NCBI GenBank assembly: GCA_025174535.1
Contig: JALBUN010000015.1
Coordinates: 556,501-620,500, forward strand
DNA: 64,000 bases
Origin: Cantharellus purpuraceus
Taxonomy: Eukaryota > Basidiomycota > Agaricomycetes > Cantharellales > Hydnaceae
Direction of reading: 5' to 3'
This document shows, in pieces, positions 60,492 through 64,000 of the stretch. The stretch's first letter is position 1. Every line of letters starts with the position of its first letter. Below the pieces are notes generated by a model. That model saw only the letters and a program-made list of their open reading frames with translations. It did no database searches and was not told the origin of the DNA. A program made the position numbers and the translations under genes.

Positions 60492-62362
60492 CTACACCTC
60501 TTCCCCATCCGCCGCGCCATACCTCCGTCTCCGCAACTTGACAGCCTCCCGAGCCCGCTTTTTCCACTCGCGCGTCAGCGGACCCTTTGTCTCTTCCCAC
60601 CGTCTGCGAATCGCATCCCTAAGAAGGAGAAGCGTGTGTGTCAGCCCAATACGGCCCCCGCAGCCACAGATATAAGGATAAGACAAAGGAATGCAATACA
60701 AAGACCCGATATGACAATAACCAAGCTGGGGCATATGATGAACAAAAAAGACTCACGAGTCACCACTCCTGCCAAATTCCCACCCTTCAGCCCGGGCCAC
60801 AGAAAACAAGTCCACGGCGCGGGGATTCTCGGGCTGCGGGAAAAACATGGGAAGGCTAGCGTCGAGCGCGGCGCCTCCCAGCTGCAACGGCGCCGCCAAA
60901 GTTGGTAGTGGGACTGCGGGAGCGGGGGCGGGGACTGGGCCAGTGTTGGCACCTAGATCAAATGCAGGATCCAGGTCAAGGTCAATGTCGCCCAACCCGG
61001 CTAGGAGCGAGAACCCGGCTGAAATGGTACGGGCATGGGTGTCAGAATATGCCGGAAAAAAAAATAAAAGACGTCAATGTTTCGGCACACACCATCCTCT
61101 TCGTGGGGCTGAAATAGGTCCTTGAGCCCTTTGGACTTTGGCTTTGCCAGCGATGCAGTTTGCACTGGTTCTGTGGGTGTTATTTTGGCCGCAACGTTCG
61201 AGACTGCCTCCGGCCCATCGGAGGGTTCATCCTCCACAGATTCCATACCGCCCCACTGGCTTTCATCATCCCCAAACATGTTCGACAGCAAATGCAGGTC
61301 CCGCGCCCTCTCTTTCTCAAAACGGGACAGCACCACGCTCTCCTCTGCCTCATCACTAGCCGGCGACATGATCACGTCACGCTGCACGTCTGGTTCGGAG
61401 ACAGTCAAAGACAGCGATGCGGAACGTGTTCTTTTCGGCACGGATGGAGGAGGCGACTTTGATGGGATAGGCGTCATATGCGAATCTACGATCGCCTCGA
61501 GCATGCTCTCGCGCAGGTGCACAGGTTCATATGGGAGCGGATCGATGACCCGTACCCGGGCACGCGTCGGGACATCCACTTCTTTTGGCTTCTTCGTCTT
61601 TTTGCTCGTGGACTTGAGTTTTGGTCCGCTAGAGAGGTCTGGCAGCGGGTGCAAAGGGCGCATTTTCATGGCTCGGACCAGGTGTGAGAGCGAGGTTTTT
61701 TGCCACCCCTGGTGGGAGAGTTTGGGAATCCTAGCAGTTATCGGTGTACTTCAAAGAGACGTACCGGATGGGAATTCACATTCGTGAGGTTCACTACAGA
61801 CATGTCGGCTGTATGGACGCCCTGAACGCCACGAGGGAGCCATCTTCTCTTGGACGGATGCTCCTCCCCGCCTTCTGCAGCGCGTTTGCGTTCGTTTTCC
61901 AGGCTTGACAGCTGTCTGTCAGACCCTCGTGGGCGCGTCAATGAGACGATCGGTTTTGACTTACCGCTGTGCATAGTCAGGTTTAGCTTCTCCTATTCTC
62001 AGCTTCGTGCCTTTCCATGTCGTCCCACTCAGCACGTTCAGACCTATATGTGTGTACTCCTTTTAGCATTCATAGCACATCCATAAAACGCGCCACCTAC
62101 AGCGTGCCAAATTGGGTTCTGTGGCTTCCAACGTCACATAGGCAAATTTTCTGGGCTCTCCTACCTCGCGAGAGGGAGCCTGTCAACGAGGGGGCGCAAG
62201 CAGGTAGACAGAGACCGCGCAATACTTACCTACAGCGTTCAACACTCCGAGCCCATCTAAAGACAGCACCTTGCCAAACCCGTGCAGACGTGCATTGAGG
62301 TCGCTCGCGGTGATGGCAGGTGTGAGGCCAGAGATATGAAGACGCTTTTTGACCGTACTCAT
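60492..62362 (-). CDS. NOP8: Nucleolar RRM protein NOP8/NOL8
   Basis: Seven exons on minus (62362-62230, 62160-62101, 62043-61965, 61915-61765, 61708-61093, 61018-60757, 60618-60492) give 475 aa. N-terminal RRM: KRLHISGLTPAITASDLNAR, RKFAYVTLEA, LNVLSGTTWKGTKLRIGEAK. Then WLPRGVQGVHTADM, GWQKTSLSHLVRAMKMRPLH, a Ser/Glu-rich middle, KGLKDLFQPHEEDAGFSLLA and the C-terminal helix RRRWEETKGPLTREWKKRAR before a basic end. NOP8 is needed for 60S ribosomal subunit assembly. It is divergent from the nucleolar GTPase gene at 62452 with under 100 bp between starts. A decayed piece of its 5' half is at 50080. Confidence 0.9.
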
Positions 62363-62451
62363 GCCTGTAGTTGGCTGTACTCTAGCAGACGCCGCACTTT
62401 TTGGTTCTGCCCTGATGACGTAAGGCCACCTATAGGCACCCCTTCGTCCTG

Positions 62452-64000
62452 GATGGCTGGTGCAAATTCCTTTGCCTCACTGGCAGCGTCTCTCTCCGAC
62501 CCTTCACACCCTTCCAGTTCTTCCCAAGCCGCAGAACAGTGGTTAGATCCAGCAACTCAAGCAAAACGACAATATATCCGTACGCTGCACCGTGTCATTG
62601 ATCAGTCCGACGTGGTCATTCTCGTACTGGACGCCAGGGATCCAGATGGCTGCCGGAGCAAGATTGTAGAGGAAGAAGTGAAACGCCGAGAGGGTGAGGG
62701 GAAAAAGCTGATTTTTGTGTTGAACAAGACAGGTGCGGTACCTAGTTTCTGAGGACGGCTTTACAAGCGTTGATGTTTCCAGTCGTTGTCGGTGTGTTGT
62801 TGGCTTATAGACCTCGTGCCGCAAGACAATGCCGCAGCTTGGTTACGCTACCTCCGGCATACAGCGCCAGCCATACCCTTCCGGTCCTCCACCCAGCAAC
62901 AATCTAAAAATCTCAGCTCGCGATCGTCTCCCGAGCTGCTTCATCTAATCAAGTCGTGCAAGAACGGGGGCCCGGCTAGCAAGATCACCGTCGGCGTAGT
63001 TGGCTATCCCAACGTGGGCAAATCGAGTTTAATCAACTCGCTAAAGCGGTCAAAGGTGTGTTTTCGGTTTGAGGGGCCTGGTCCCGATGTGTGTTTACTG
63101 ACACCAATGTCACGCAGGTGTGTGCGGTCGCCGCGGAGGCGGGGTGTACGCGTGATCTCCAAAGCGTTCAAATAGACCGTGGGATCCGTATCATCGACTC
63201 GCCAGGCGTTGTATTTGACGACGAGGACCCATCAAGCGCGCAGGTTCGTTCCGGTGTGCTACTGAGAAACGTGCTCAAGGTGGAAGATGTGGAAGATCCG
63301 CTGGCGGTGGGTACGTGCTTCCCCAGCTCACATGGACGACAATAAATGACCTCCCATAGTCGAAGAAATTACTGCTAGAACGAACAACAAGACTCTACAG
63401 CGAATATACAAGCTACCCGACTGGACCACTCTGCCAGAGTTTTTAACAATGCTCGCGCTTTCTACCGGCCGTCTTCTCAAGGTCAGTTTGGGCATGTCAA
63501 GATGCTTTTTTAGTCACTCCTGACGAGCGCTTAGGGTGGCACTCCCGACTTGTTGTCTACAGCCCGTGTCGTTATCCGAGACTGGAATGCCAATAAAATA
63601 CCGTACTTCTCGGTTCCCCCCGTCGTCCACCCCTCTAGTCTGCCGTCGAATGCTCCTGGTGCCGAGAACGTAGGCGAGGCGACGATCGTACAGGGGGGTT
63701 TCTCGGCTGCCTTCAGCCTTGGTGATCTATATGGGGAACCGATGCAGCAGGACGATCATGGACAGAACGTACATGGCCGTCCCATGGACGAAGATGGACG
63801 GCACGTCTTACTTCCTTTGCGCTTTTCACGTTCGTCCAGACTAATTTATCTCCTGTCATACCTATGGACTCCAACATGCGTACCGGAAACACGCCCAACA
63901 GACGTTCCTCATCCTCAACGCCTGACCTCGACCTCGAACCCACCACGGCAGTTACCACAGTCCCGTCCTCGACGCCTGGCAAGCGGGCCCTGACCCCATC
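62452..64000 (+). CDS. Circularly permuted nucleolar GTPase (Nug1/nucleostemin family), partial
   Basis: Exons 62452-62732, 62811-63055, 63118-63310, 63360-63481, 63535-63768 and from 63840 past the window end. Motif order is permuted: DARDPDGC (G5-like), FVLNKTDLVP (G4), GYPNVGKSSLINSL (G1), IIDSPGVV (G3). Then LPEFLTMLALSTGRLLKGGT and the RNA-binding-type C-terminus (DWNANKIPYFSVPP). This family acts in pre-60S assembly and export. The first ATG in frame is 62452 (MAGANSFASLAASL). The long basic N-terminal region usual in the family is absent, and there is no room for it before the divergent NOP8 gene, so the 5' end may be truncated or the start upstream may be unrecognised. Confidence 0.8.

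Overview
The window is nuclear DNA of a filamentous basidiomycete, most likely an Agaricomycete. The evidence is dense spliced genes with many 45-75 nt introns, a fungal Cch1 calcium channel, fungal WDR48 and DENN (LCHN-type) homologues, an adenylation-thiolation-thioesterase synthetase of the terphenylquinone (atromentin) type, a large EF-hand/zinc-finger protein of a type I associate with Agaricomycetes, and chromodomain Ty3/gypsy retrotransposons. The species cannot be named from sequence alone. All calls come from reading the sequence; no database search was run.

Positions 1-14861 are a nested retrotransposon island. The core is one Ty3/gypsy chromovirus on the minus strand (5' LTR 12454-12965, gag, protease, RT/RNase H, integrase-chromodomain to 5597). 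Between the end of pol and the 3' LTR (1276-1314) lies a second gene on the OPPOSITE strand (about 1456-5437), with its own TATA box, a coiled coil, an acidic region, an AT-hook-like RGRP motif and a cysteine array that fits the fungal Zn2Cys6 spacing. A second element of the same family (12966-14861, plus strand) has the same antisense gene at the same place relative to its LTR, so the arrangement is a family trait. Later insertions interrupt the island: two inverted copies of a roughly 1.4 kb LTR-like unit, a 565 bp Harbinger-like MITE, an AT-rich insert, a further insert in pol, and a solo LTR with a perfect 5 bp target duplication. Most stop codons in the elements look like CGA to TGA changes, as expected from deamination of methylated CpG.

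15507-23118 holds a divergent pair: a DENN-domain (DENND11/LCHN-like) gene on minus and a WDR48/Bun107-like WD40 gene on plus. 23.1-25.5 kb is a second transposon patch with another degraded copy of the gypsy integrase. 25693-26273 is a small ricin-type beta-trefoil (lectin-like) gene. 28651-28722 is tRNA-Glu(CTC), and 28905-36276 is the Cch1 voltage-gated calcium channel.

37837-46592 carries two long plus-strand genes: a multidomain EF-hand/zinc-finger protein and a very low-complexity proline-rich/acidic protein. 46.6-51.4 kb has no clear intact gene but contains decayed genomic duplicates of parts of Cch1 and NOP8, both still present intact in this window.

51411-59610 looks like a small metabolic neighbourhood: an NRPS-like A-T-TE synthetase diverging from a seven-helix-type membrane protein, followed by an O-methyltransferase and a hemerythrin-domain protein. 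The right end (60492-64000) has a divergent ribosome-biogenesis pair: NOP8/NOL8 (minus) and a circularly permuted nucleolar GTPase of the Nug1/nucleostemin type (plus, running off the window).
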